DNA of 64,000 bases from Mucidula mucida. Its lineage: Eukaryota > Basidiomycota > Agaricomycetes > Agaricales > Physalacriaceae. The notes beneath the pieces were generated by a model. It ran no database searches and had not been told where the DNA came from. It was given only the letters and a program-made list of their open reading frames with translations. Below are positions 11,795 through 23,511 of this stretch, piece after piece (position 1 is the stretch's first letter; each line of letters starts with the position of its first letter). The translations under genes were made by a program, and so were the position numbers. Location: positions 272,459 to 336,458 of the forward strand of contig JADNYV010000025.1 in assembly GCA_015501055.1 (NCBI GenBank), read 5' to 3'.

Positions 11795-14700
11795 ATGTCT
11801 CTTCCCGCCGACGTTGCGAAAGCGCTTCCCAACGTCGAGAAAGCCTCGCCTACTCGTAGCAATTCGTACGATGACGAGAAGGCCTCGATGAAGGATAACG
11901 ACGAGAAGGCTATTCCCGTCAGTAAGACGTGGTTTCCTGGCGATGTGTTTGAAGAGGTTCGTGAAATCGACCTTGGCGCTGATGGGAAGGAGAGGCCGAT
12001 AGGTGATGAATTTACTGAACGAGATATGGCTTCAGTTCGGCTTACATCCATTCCAGAAACTGCCGAAGACTGGTCGATACGTCTCATTTCATTGGAGGAT
12101 GACCCGACTCTTCCTGTCTGGACATTCCGCCTCTGGTTCTGCTCTCTCGGACTCTCATGCTTTGGTGCCGTCCTCAGCCAGATTTTCGTAAGGCTTCCAT
12201 GCGCATACTTTGGACTAGGGGGCTGACAATAATGAAGGCCTTCCGTCCACAAACGGTCTACGTCTCTCAGCTTTTCCTGCAGACTGCAGGGTACGGTCTT
12301 GGTCGGTTGTTGCAGGAGATCATACCTGGTCCAGGCGCACGGCTGTCGTTTCTCGAACACCTGATAACGCATTCTGGCGATTCATGAACCCTGGACCGTT
12401 CAACATCAAGGAGCATGTTGGCACTTTGATTATGTCGGCAGCCGCCACGCACGGGGCGCTCGCCATTAGCATTTTCACGGCTGATGATCTGTTCTATGGG
12501 TTCCAGCCTAATCCTGCGATCGCGATATTCACGCTGTTGGGTAGTCAGCTGCTCGGGTATGGCCTTGGTGGTATGCCTATCATATGCTCCCATAACGAGA
12601 CGCTAATAAGACTGCCAGGCATGATGCGCTCTTTCTTGGTTTACCCAACCTATATCGTGTTCCCTAACGTCATGCCCGCCGTTCAGATGTTCGACGTTCT
12701 TCACCGCAGCACCGACAACTTTCTGCAAAAGAAGCGAATCAAGTTCTTCTGGGTTCTCTTCGTGGGCATCTGTGAGTACTCGTACGCGATTGGAGAGTCG
12801 TGAAGCTCAACATCTCTTCAGTCTTCTGGGAGTGGATACCGGAGTACATCGCGCCCTTGATGACCGGATTCTCTATCTTCTGTCTCGCGCGAAGGGATAG
12901 CGCTTGGGTCACGCGTATATTCGGTGGCGCGGCTGGTAATGAAGGTCTAGGCCTCTTCTCTCTATGCTTCGACTGGAATTACATTGGTTCCGGAGGATCG
13001 GCCTATGGCGCGCTCTTTCAGCCTTTACACACTCAACTGTCTTGTATGTCGGCGTCCTGATTTGCATGTAGGTCATCTCGTTATCATTATGTGACTGTCC
13101 ATCTAATCTCGTTCACACCAGCTTGAGCTTTGCCGGTGTGTATGCCAACAATGTATGGAATGCGCAGACCTTCCCATTCCTTTCTCAGGTAAGTGACAAG
13201 GCGTACATTACAGATTTGAGCATCTCACGCCCGCTGCCCCAGCTCCTTTTCTACCCAAATGGAACAGAATATGATCAGACGCTCATTTTGAATGATGATT
13301 ATACCGTCAATGCCACGAAATTGGCTGAGCAGGGACTTCCGTGGTTCGCGTCGACCCAGGTTGTGGCCAAAATTGGCTCCAGTCTGGCTTTTGGGCGACC
13401 GTCACGCACATGATTATCTGGAACGGGAAACAAGTGTGGGACTCGATCAAGACTGCCAGGACAGGTGGTGTCCAGGATGGTGTGTGGCGCAGTTTCATGT
13501 CCGGACTTTCACATGTCTAATGACTTGCAGCGCACTACGAGAAAATGAAGGTCTACAAGGAAGTCCCTATGTGGTGGTATATACTCATGTTCGTGGCATC
13601 CATCGCGATGGCATTGGCGACCAATTATACTGGAGAAGCCCAACTCCCTTGGTATGTTCTCCGTTGTCTTGTTGTCTTCCTCTCAACTTCCTCCAGGTGG
13701 GCATTCTTCATCGCTGTGGGATTTTCCGCCATCTTTTTACCTATCATTTCGACTCTATATGCCATTTTATGGTGAGTCACGAACCGAAAACACCGACGAG
13801 CGCTCAATGCTGTACGCTAGTTACGTTCCAGGAACTGAGGACATTGCACAAGTAATTCGCTTGTATGCTTCCACGGACAACAAACAGCTCATTGTTTTTT
13901 ACAGATGCTCGGCGCTGCGCTCGTTCCTGGCAAACCTCATGCGAACATGTACTTCACGATGGTATGAGCCGAATCTACATGGCACACGAGACTCTCTTAT
14001 CTCATCTGAATTCAGTATGCGTACAACAGTACCGAACAAGGCCGGTCTATGACCCGTGACCTGAAGATTGGCCAATACACCAAGCTTCCGCCGCGCGTTA
14101 CCTTCACCATGTACGTTGCTTCGGGCGGCCCTGTCGAGCGTATCTTATGAGTTTTTCTGTTAGGCAATGCCTTGGTGCAGTCGTAGGAGCGGTTCTCAAC
14201 TACGTGATCATGAAGATCGTCGTCTCGGCCAATCGTGATATTTTGCTTAGCGTGCAAGGAACGAATGTCTGGTCCGGCGCCAGCGTGCAGTCATTCAACA
14301 GGTCCGTCGTGCATTCAATGGGATCTCTTTCACCACTAATACTGCGACTGTAGCAATGCCGTGACCTGGGGTGGTTTGGCGCGCGAATTATACAGTCCAT
14401 CTGGACGATATGGAGTACGTTCAATTTAGACACTGACCAGACGGTTGCTTATGGAACCTACAGATAATCCCGATGTCCATCCTCATCGGGCTGCGGTCCC
14501 CATCCCGTTCTGGCTCCTCCACCGCAAGTATCCCAACGGACACTTTGACAAGGTCATCACGCCCATGATCTGCACTCAGATCGGGTACATGTCTGGAGGC
14601 ATCAACTCGTCCATCTTTGGGACGTTTATCCTGTGCTGCATCAGTCAGTTCTGGATCAGGAAATACCATCCCGGCTGGTTCAGAAAGTATAATTTCTTGA

Positions 14701-14903
14701 TGTCTGCTGCGCTGGACGGTGGTACCGAAGTTATGGTGTTTGTTTATAGTTTTGCTGTGGGTTGTTTCATTTCTGCTGCTCCGGCTCTGGATTGAATTGA
14801 TCGTTATGACTAGGTCGGAGGTGCTGGAGGACGAGTTGTGAACATGCCCACTTGGGCACTCAATCCTACTGGGAATCCCGACTACTGTAAGAGATTGACG
14901 TGA
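11795..14903 (+). CDS. OPT-family oligopeptide transporter (with apparent frameshifts)
   Basis: Plasma-membrane proton-coupled importer of small peptides or related solutes. After an acidic N-terminal tail (MSLPADVAKALPNVEKA) comes the first membrane unit, PVWTFRLWFCSLGLSCFGAV. Further family signatures follow: FRPQTVYVSQLFLQ, EIIPGPGAR, FWRFMNPGPFNIKEH, PNPAIAIFTLLGSQLLGYG, FWEWIPEYIAPLMTG, GLGLFSLCFDWNYIGSGG, HYEKMKVYKEVPMWWYIL, CLGAVVGAVLNYVIMK and PTWALNPTGNPDYC near the end. The stop is TGA at 14901-14903 after a final intron. Most introns keep phase. However, the conserved reading frame changes without an intron at about 12351, 13042, 13394 and 14492, each time as if one base were missing. 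Either the gene is decaying or the consensus has homopolymer errors. The family is certain; functionality is not. Confidence 0.88.
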
Positions 14904-15136
14904 GGCTTAGCGCTCAAGACCGGTAGTTCTGTAGAATGTATAAGTATTGAAAACATAGGATTTTCTGGGGGTGAATACGATTCACCAAGCTGTATTACTG
15001 CATGTGCAAACTTTGAGATGCTTGATTGATTACTGTTAACTTCGTGCCCAAAATGTATGACTGAGACGTCCTTCATGTACTCATCTCGTCGAGGTGATAA
15101 AAATCAGAAGGAGAAAGGACTCTTCTGCCAAGAAAA

Positions 15137-15244
15137 GGGCTCAACCGGGAATTGAACCCGGGACCTCCTGCAAATGAATGCTTACTCGATTAAGCATTGG
15201 CTTTAACACCCGAAGCAGGAATCATGCTACTAGACCATTGAGCC
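15137..15244 (-). tRNA. tRNA-Pro (anticodon CGG) with a 36-nt intron
   Basis: Read on the minus strand, the acceptor stem GGCTCAA pairs with TTGAGCC, followed by discriminator C. The D arm contains TGGTCTAGTAGCATGA. The anticodon stem CCTGC pairs with GCAGG around loop TTCGGGT (anticodon CGG), and the T arm is CCCGGGTTCAATTCCCGG. A 36-nt insert sits directly after the base 3' of the anticodon, the canonical eukaryotic tRNA intron position. The mature length is 72 nt without CCA. The body matches eukaryotic tRNA-Pro. Confidence 0.9.
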
Positions 15245-15574
15245 GTGTTTGAGACACTTGTGGCGCAATTAATTCCCTGGCATTCACGGCCAATTGTGGC
15301 TCTGATCATGCTACTCTTGTTTCATGGTCACCTTTTAGTACGAATCAGCGGCAGTCAGCAGTTTTATCGAATAGCATGATGCTGTACTTGAGAATCAGAT
15401 ACATAAAATGGAGTGTGCCTATGTCAAAGCATTCGGCCGCCGATCGAGGTTTTTTCAGTATTGTACCCATCCTGTTGAAAGCCGCATGAAAGTAAGCAGT
15501 CCCAAAGCTAAAGAAAGCGTAAGGACTCACTTCGAATCAGAATATAGAAAAAAATGCAAAGTTCATCCTTACGA

Positions 15575-15654
15575 TGACTACCGCAGGTCTCAAACCTGCA
15601 ATCTTCACCTCCCTAGTAATAGTAGTCAGATGCGATCCATTTCGCCAGGCAGCC
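15575..15654 (-). pseudogene. tRNA-Arg-like relic
   Basis: On the minus strand a tRNA-like body can be traced. GGCTGCC pairs with GGTAGTC (two G-U pairs), the D arm is TGGCGAAATGGATCGCA, and the T arm is GCAGG-TTTGAGA-CCTGC. The sequence resembles tRNA-Arg (the stretch TCTGACT and the variable AAGATTG). The anticodon region carries about nine extra bases and no normal anticodon stem-loop, and the T loop has TTTGA instead of TTCGA. This suggests a non-functional copy. It could instead be an intron-bearing tRNA that I cannot fold by hand. Confidence 0.45.
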
Positions 15655-15689
15655 ATGTAAAGCGCTGGAAATGTAGAATTGACCTACCC

Positions 15690-15860
15690 AGAGGGTAACA
15701 GTGTTATTCCTTAATCATCTCATCTAAGCCGCGCTTCTGTGGCTTAGATTTGAGGAGACCAAGACGGAGAAGGAAACTGTAAAAACCAAGGAACCCGCCA
15801 AGCGAAGGAAGACGTCTCATTTTCAGTTTTGTAGTGTGCTTCGTTTATTATTTCTGTGAA
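15690..15860 (+). pseudogene. inverted partial duplicate of the ISWI 3' end
   Basis: This stretch, read on the plus strand, matches the minus-strand 3' end of the ISWI gene at about 18790-18955. The best part, GAGGAGACCAAGACGGAGAA onward (15752-15814), agrees at roughly 85 % with one indel and encodes EETKTEKETVKTKEPAKRRK. Similarity extends into the last ISWI intron on one side and into the 3' UTR (TTTTGTAGTGTG) on the other. The piece is too short to function. Inside it, 15 nt at the exon start are inverted relative to the parent and sit in a CTAAGCC...GGCTTAG hairpin. Confidence 0.7.
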
Positions 15861-16068
15861 TGACCTGTAATTTCCACCTTCGAAGCGGCCTCCAGGTGTA
15901 GCAGACGATGGAGCAAGTCCGCGATCGACGTAACTTGAAGCTCTTCAACCATATTTACCCAGTAGGGCGCGGTCGACAAGACTAGTGCCAATCGTCGACT
16001 CCATCCAAGATTTTCATTAATCCAATTAAGCAGTATGGATCAATAAACGCAGCAGTCCAAGACCCGGC

Positions 16069-18445
16069 TCATCTCTTCTTCTTGGACTCGGTCTCTCCTG
16101 CCTTATCCGCATCCTGCGCCATAACCTGACCGTACTCGTTAACCCGTTTGGGGTCAATCCTATATATCCAGCGCTGGAGATCGAATATTGAGGATTACAC
16201 AAGAGCAAGAGAATAAACACCCACCTGGTACAGGAAAATGACAAACACCACGTCATCACGGAAACATGCTAGCCTATGGAGAAACGGCATTTTGATGCAG
16301 AACGCAAACAAGTCGTCCACGACCGTCGACAGCGACTTGTATATCATGGCCTTCATCGGCATATGCGCTACGCTCTAAGCAGACACTTGCATCAGCATTG
16401 CTGCTGAAAGGGGACACAAAAATTCCCACCTTGAGCTTGTAGTTGATGATTAGCTGTGGTACCAGTTGCGCCTGAACCTATCAGTTTAACCGGAACAAGT
16501 AGCCGACGTGACGCTCACGAATCCGAACATGTACACAAACGACGTTAACGTCGAGATGATAAAGCTGTACCACCCGCGATGGCTCTCGTACACCAGCGAG
16601 TACACAGTGTACCCAGCGAGCAGTGGGATCGCCGCGTACGACACATATCGGAAGGCAAGCTTGTCGTACTCTTGTGTTTTCTTTTCGTCCTCGCTGAGCA
16701 CATGTTTGTCTTTAATGTCTATCTTGTATGGAAGCAGCGTTCCAGTGGAGGGTACGATGGATATGTCGACGGCTTTTGTAATCTATCAAACATGATTCAA
16801 TTCTTGCGCGGTGAAGGTGTTTATAAAACGTACTTTCCACGCCTCGATGAGTACACCCATTCCCGACCCGAAAAGGATCATCCAACTCGTGTTATCGTTG
16901 TTGTCAATGAGGTAAAGAAGCACCACAATCTGAACAAACACGTTCGTCACGATCGTGCGTACTGACACGCCAACCATCTCCTTCTTCTCTCGCCAGTGGG
17001 ACACGTCGCTCTTGAAAGCGAGCATCTCGAAGCTTGGAGGTGATCAGCACACAGAATACGAATAAAAAGAGGGCTTACACAACATGCAACATGCTAACCA
17101 AACCTGTGAGGCCCAAGAACCACGGATTCGTCTCCAAAAGCATGCGTTTAATTTCGTCCATTTCTGCAACACCTGCGCCGCCCTGCTGTTTCGCCGCCTC
17201 CTTGAACCCATGGGTCATGGAGGCAAATAGCTGGAACTTCATGTACGACATGGGCTGGAAAGTGAACGTCACAGGAAGGACGGTCGTGGACGTGTTGACC
17301 TCGACATAATGAGAGCGCAAGTGCCAGAACTCGTTTGGAAAGAGAATGGGCTTGTAAGAGCCGATAGTGCCTGTGGCGTCACGCACACCATTGATGAGGT
17401 GAACATCTATAACGAATTAGTATGGAAAAGAAAAGGAACAGATAGCTACTTACGTTCGAGGATGGGCGGTGGTAGCGAGGCGTACGGAACAGGACTTGCG
17501 TCGGAGACAAGAGCAAGGGTGATGTTCTACATGGATGGTGAGGTACAGCTTGGATCGTAACGCGTAAGTACGCACACTGTGCCAGTGGGGCATGAGAACG
17601 TCGGCCTCCTCCTCTTCTTCTTCGTCTCCGATGCTAGCGCCTTGGGACAGAAGATTCTTTGCCTTGCGTACCTTTTCACGTGGCAGGTAAGGCGTGAGCA
17701 CTGCACATATCGCGTCAGTCAGAGGCCGAACTTTCAGTGCAACACGTACGTTTGCGGATGAAGTGTATATCGTCTGGCTTGAAGGATGGGCTGCTACGAT
17801 CGAGCGACGCTCCGTTCCGGAGAAGGAATATATCAGCGTATAATGATCCGTTGTGTTTGACGCTCTGTAGGCCTTTCAGTAAGCATCCATCTAGCATACC
17901 AGATAGCATACCTCTGGAAAGTCGACGTTGTATTCAACACTCCGCGTGTCTTTGTAGTCTCCATATGTCAAGCCGTCCCAGACGAAGTGCGGGAGGCCGC
18001 CTTCTTTGAGGTTGGCGAGGTCCGGACGCGGGGAGGTAGTGAGATAGACATGCATCGACAAGGCGTCACCCAGCGGCCATGCTGAAGTAGCTTGTTTCGG
18101 CGGCAGCGACCATGGGTCAATGGTCTCTGTGTTTGTCGTTCCCGGAGGTTGCGTGGACATCGTAGTGGCATCTGGTGTCACCGCGGCTTTAGGCGCGAAA
18201 AATCTGGTGGCTGCACAATACAATGAGTGATGTGAGAGACCAACATTTCGAGTCTCGACGTACCCAGTTGAGAGATGGCCCAGAACATGAATATTTGCTG
18301 CGTCGGTGTCAACATTGAGTATCATAATGGATGCATATACATACCTGAGCAATCCCCATGAACCGACGCACGCCACCTTGCTCCTCAGCTTCGGGTCCCG
18401 GTGCATTTCCGCCTGGAGCAGGCGCGGGAGCGGCGGGTGTAGACA
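16069..18445 (-). CDS. CLPTM1-family membrane protein
   Basis: Homologue of the cleft lip and palate transmembrane protein 1 family, a conserved ER/endomembrane multi-pass protein whose biochemical role is poorly defined. The start at 18445 gives MSTPAAPAPAPGGNAP. A large lumenal domain follows, with PWSLPPKQATSAWPLGDAL, LPHFVWDGLTYGDYKDTRSV, SVKHNGSLYADIFLLRNGAS, VLTPYLPREKVRKAKNLLSQ, an acidic run DEEEEEEADVL, YKPILFPNEFWHLRSHYVEV and FQPMSYMKFQLFASM. The C-terminal membrane region contains NPWFLGLTGLVSMLH, YAAIPLLAGYTVYSLVYESH and LIINYKLKSVAHMPMKAMIY, then RIDPKRVNEYGQVMAQ, ending ESKKKR at TGA 16069-16071, an ER-style dibasic tail. There are about nine short introns. The gene lies between the two arms of the ISWI-derived inverted repeat. 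Confidence 0.92.
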
Positions 18446-18852
18446 TTGTCGTTCCAACAAGTCTAAGGAAGAAAGCACATCAATCGTTTTCGTCATCATC
18501 AAAGTTCCCGATCACGCCTGACTTGGATTGTTACTTTCTTAACAGACGCATGGACGCCTAGCGTAATAGAAGCGCGTCCGTCTACTAAACTTGAATGATT
18601 CCATGTGCCTTTTTGGAATGTCGTAGAGTCTCAAATCAGTCTAGCATACCCTCCCTACTGATATTGTCGACCACGCGCAGCTGCTGTTGTCGAAGTTGCG
18701 TCTATCGATCTCGAGTGCACGCCCCATGTTCTAATCAAGCTCTACTGAAGGCGCCTCTTCAAAAATGGATATTACGGGCTCATTTCCCCAAAATAACAAC
18801 AAAATACACTACAAAATGGACAAAAAGATGGACAAACTACGTCTTCCTTCTC
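18446..18852. other. intergenic region between CLPTM1 and ISWI
   Basis: About 400 bp between the 5' end of CLPTM1 and the 3' end of ISWI. It must hold the CLPTM1 promoter and the ISWI 3' UTR. The right part (about 18790-18852) is the UTR side of the parent arm of the inverted repeat. Confidence 0.4.
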
Positions 18853-21800
18853 TTAGCGGGTTTCTTGGGTTTTACCAGTCTCCTTCTTCTCCGACTTTGT
18901 CTCCTCTATACCGCGCTTCTGTGGCCTGATTGAGAAGATGATCAAAGTAGAACAGAAAGTACCCATACCTTGCCCTTGGGCGCTGTTAGCGCCTCCTGCT
19001 CCGCCGCCTCCTTCTCAAGCATGCCCAAGAGAGTATGACATCGCCGCTGCAACTCCTGCGGTGACCGACTCTTCAAGAACCAATCGAATCGGAAAACAGG
19101 AAACTCGGAAACATCTCTCTTGATCTTCTCGTACACTCCTCCGTGCGCATCCCGTAGTGATTCAATCGGCAGAGCAAATACCTATCCTCCTCTTCACTGA
19201 AGACTTTGGTCTTCGTCGGGGGATAGCTCAACTCAAGCTCCTGCATTGGATAGCGAACAGATTTGATCTTGGCCTCGAGGAGATTCTCAAGAGACTCCAG
19301 TTTGTCGCGCTTAGCCTCGCCTTCAGCAATTCTCGCCTCGATTCTTGAGTGGTCTAGGAAGTGTTCGGTAAGCAAATACTTTCAGCCTCGCGCTCTTAAG
19401 ACTTGCCGGAGAGTGTCTTCCATTTCTTCTCAAACACCTTGTAGTACTTGGCGACTTCCTCCGGAGTTTTATCCTGAACGTCAAGGGCGTATACTGCAGG
19501 ATCCTGCCCCCTACATAGAGTTAGTATGAGTTACCACAAAGCCAAACAGAAGACTTACCATCCATAGTTCTCCAATGCCTTGATAAACTGCTGGTATTCT
19601 CGTCGTCCCCAGTCCGGGAATCCTTGCGATATGTACACTTCCTTTTGTGCGAGTTCTTCTTCGGTGAGCGGCTCAGCTAACATATTGATAAGTGAAAATG
19701 TTCAGCTTCGCATAAAAGAAGTGTACCTGTGTCAATGAAGTTCTGGGCTCTAATCGCTCCTCTTCAAGCTTTTCTGGAGTATCATCATCCCCTGCTGCTT
19801 CCCGCACTGTAGCAGTGATACTGTTGAGGCGCTGCGAATATCTGTCTCAGGAGCTGACATAAGCTATGGACCGCTAACATACTTTGTGCACCGCAAGCTC
19901 GCGCTCTTGTAACGCTGCCAACTGAGGAGGATAAAACTGGAAATCTTGACTGAAAGCTCAATTAGTTTCGTAGGTTACTCAGAAGATCGAGTAACTTGCA
20001 TAACGGTCTGTTTCGGGGCGCGCGGCAACTTGGGTCCCTTGTCAGGCTTCGGAGGGCCACCGCGAAGTGTATCCTTGAAGTAGCCGTTGACGTTATAGTT
20101 GGTCTTGCGTTCGCGTTTTGAGAGTGAATTTAGTAGGCTCAAGCCTAACGTTTGACGTTGCTGACGACGCAATCAGGCAAAAGGCGGGGCAAAAGAAGGT
20201 GCACTCACACCATTCCGGAAGTCTTCTCCCTCCCATTGTTGAACAGATGCTTCAGATTTGAAGTTACTCAGATCCTCCAGATTGAGCGTCTCGTATTTGC
20301 TATTCAGCTCCATCGTGCGTTCCTCGCCGCGTTGAATGATCTCGTCGATATCATCGTTGAAAAGAGTTCTATAAACACAGTTGAAACAAAAAGGTATAAG
20401 CAACGATGTTTGTGCACCCACGCGTCGTCCGCTGAAGCGTTGATGATCTTGTCGGCACCATGAGTGATCATTTCAAGGAGTTCGTCCTTGTTGGCCGCTG
20501 ACCGTTGTTCAGTATCTGATGCTCTAGATCCCAGAAACACTGACCTTTCGACTGTTGTGTACGACCTTGCTGGATAACGAGCTGATCAAGGCGCAGTTTC
20601 TGTGCTGCACGCTCTAGCATACGCTCCTCCACGCTACCTCGGTGATAAACCGGAAGACATATACTTGCTTAGTCTGTCCTATTCGATGAGCTCGATCCAT
20701 GGCCTGCAAATCTGCCTGAGGATTCCTACGGAACCGCATCATGTACGTTCAATCAGAGACTGCAGAATCAAACGAACCAGTCACTGTCATATAAGACGAC
20801 GATGTCGGCAGATGTCAAGTTGATTCCCAACCCGCCAGCACGCGTAGTGAGTAAGAATATGAACTTCTCGCTCCCTGGCTTATTGTACTCGTCAATGGCA
20901 TTCACGCGATCCTCGTGTGCTGTATTTCCGTCGATGCGACAATATTCTAGGGGAAAGCTTAGAGGAGGAAACCGGGCTCAAGTTTGAATGCGTACCGTAC
21001 TCGCGGAAGTGACAGTAATCTTCTAGAATGTCGAGTACGCGGCTCATTTGGCTAAATATGAGGACTCGCGATCCCTTGGCCTTCATGGACTTGAGAAGCT
21101 TATCCAAAATGATCATCTTTCCGGCATTTTCAACGAGATGCTCGTCTGTTGTATACGGAGGCCCAGGTTCCTGAAGAGATGATCAGAATGAGGACCGTAC
21201 GAGGTGGTTGAAACTTACGGCCCCGTCGAACAGATAAGGATGACACGTCACTTTGCGAAGCTGCAGTGGAGGTCAACACAAACGTTCCTATGAAGGAGCA
21301 AGAACCTCAGACCTGCATAACCATGTTCATCAGTCTAGTCTTTCCTTCCTTCTTGCCCGTTAGGCCTAGAGAAACAGTTATGCACAATGCAGACTCAGAG
21401 TAGCGCTCATCATACCATTGACGGCATCAATATCTTTCTCCAAGACGGATCTATACCACTTGCGTTGCATGTCCGTGAGTCCGACGTATATATTGATCTC
21501 CTTCTCTGTGAGGAGTAAGACGCGACAATTCTTGGACTATGTGTACGCTTACTGGGTAGTAAATTCTTTTCGACGTCGGCCTTGACTCGACGTAAGAGGA
21601 AGGGCCGTAGGATCTTGTGAAGAGCCTCGACAACCTTTTTGCTCTTCTCTTCCTCCTCCTCAGAGCTATCTGCGTCCTTGTGAAGAAAGCTATCGAGATC
21701 ACCATACTCAACAAAGATTTCCGGACAGATGAAGTTCAAAAGAGCGAAAAGTTCCTTGAGATTGTTTTGCAAGGGTGTCCCGGTAATGAGGAGTCGACCG

Positions 21801-23204
21801 CGGGAAATGAAAGAGCGAACAATCTGAGAGAGGATGGAGTCAACATTCTTGATCCTGTGAGCCTCGTCGATGACGATATATTCAAAGGAAAACTTCTTGA
21901 GCGCGGATTTCTCGATGAGGCATATTTCGTAGGACGTGATGCAAACTTCGAAATCCTGCGGCATCAGCTTATTGGCGATGATCTCGGCACGTTCATCCTT
22001 GGTACCAGTTAAAACGACGGCATTGACATCGGGTGTCCATTTCTCGAACTCGCGCTGCCAGTTTTGTAGTGTTGATTTAGGAACAACGACGAGGTGAGGT
22101 CCAGTGATGTTACGATGATGCTTCAAATAGGACAGAAAAGATATTGTTTGCAGAGTTTTGCCCAGGCCCTATAACGTCGGTGAGCATCATCAGACCCGGG
22201 AATATAACACGGACCATCTCATCAGCTAGAATGCCATTCAAACCATTATGATGCAAAGAAACCATCCAATTCAGTCCCTGTAACTGATATGCACGCATGA
22301 GTCCGTTTATAACTGAAGTTGTTTCAATGAATCAATGGTTCGAGCGGGTAAGAGACACCCACAAGCAGGGGATTCTTCGAACACAAATGGCTGATCGTTG
22401 CCCTCATCAGCTGCTTCTCCGTCCTTTAGTAACTCCTCGTCTTCTTCCTTCTCGGACCTGCGATGCCGAGTGTTATTGTCCTCGCTGCAGACGCGTGCTT
22501 TAGTTAGGCTGCCACATCGAAGAACAACTGGGGACGAACGAAGCTTTCTTGCGGCCACGTCCTTTAGGTTTTGGCTGAGCGTCCAACATGGCGGCATATT
22601 CTGGATCTCGGGCTTTCTAGTGATCGTCCAGGCCAAGTACACGATGGTAGCGAAGACTCTCACTCACCCTGATGTCAACGAAGTGTTTGAAAAGTTCAGT
22701 TTGCCCTAGTAGATAAGAATATCGCTTGACAGCGTCGGATAACTAAGGTGGAGATTAAGCGTGGCGCGTCGCATGCAATTGACAATACGCACCTTTGCTT
22801 TGTCCATCTCCTGGCGCTGCGCGTGTAATTTGCCCTCATTTTCCTTCTTCTTCTGTTTCTTGTCCTTCTTAACGTTAACGTTGACTTGTGAAGGCTCTGG
22901 TTGCTTGAGCCACAAAGATGAGCTGTATTGCTGGAAGGATTGATAGATGGACCAACGTTTTCGTCTTCTGACTCGTTTCCTTCATAATCATCGTCCGCAG
23001 CGTCATCCATAGATTCGCTAGGCTGTTTGAAAGTAGGTGGAGATGTTTGTCGCATCGAGTTCGGAGTTCTTACCTGACGCGATATGACATTGCTGGGTAC
23101 AACGTCGCTGAGGACGTCGTCCTCCATGTTAACGTCCTTAGGTCCTTCCTAGAGTACAATGAGAGCCGTTACGAATATCTTTGGTTGAGATTACGCACGC
23201 TCAT
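18853..23204 (-). CDS. ISWI-family chromatin-remodelling ATPase
   Basis: SNF2-type ATPase that slides and spaces nucleosomes. Order of parts: an acidic N-terminus ([19 protein letters not shown]); helicase motif I region [37 protein letters not shown]; Walker [11 protein letters not shown]; motif [42 protein letters not shown]; lobe 2 [20 protein letters not shown]; then the HAND-SANT-SLIDE part with [20 protein letters not shown] and [13 protein letters not shown]. The C-terminus is basic and ends at TAA 18853-18855. I place the start at 23204: ATG AGC, a 49-nt intron, then [11 protein letters not shown] in frame; the Met at 23127 is the alternative. About 15 introns. The C-terminal tail appears shifted by one base relative to the duplicate at 15.7 kb, which would allow a longer [11 protein letters not shown] ending. 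Confidence 0.92.
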
Positions 23205-23511
23205 GGGACGAGCAGATCAGGGATGGTGGTGGTTCTGAGGAGACAACGTGACAGTGAGTGACAGACGCGTTTCGATCATTACAGGATTCATGCCGACATC
23301 AATTAGACGTGTATATCAACGAGATTCTAGCCCAAGACGCTACACATAGTACGCAATAATTCTTCTACTATCTCCAGCTCATTAATGCTCAGTTTGGAGG
23401 TGACCAGTGAATGTTTTCGTCGGCGCCACAAGAGTTTTACGACTATAACTCAATCATCATACAAGAGAAGGGAGAATTATAAAGTCAATAATTTACACCA
23501 TTAAATCTAGA

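Noticed and set aside
11795..14903. Calling the OPT transporter a definite pseudogene
   Set aside because: All its breaks are one-base losses near runs and the same kind of break occurs in MEF1, so a sequence error is at least as likely.
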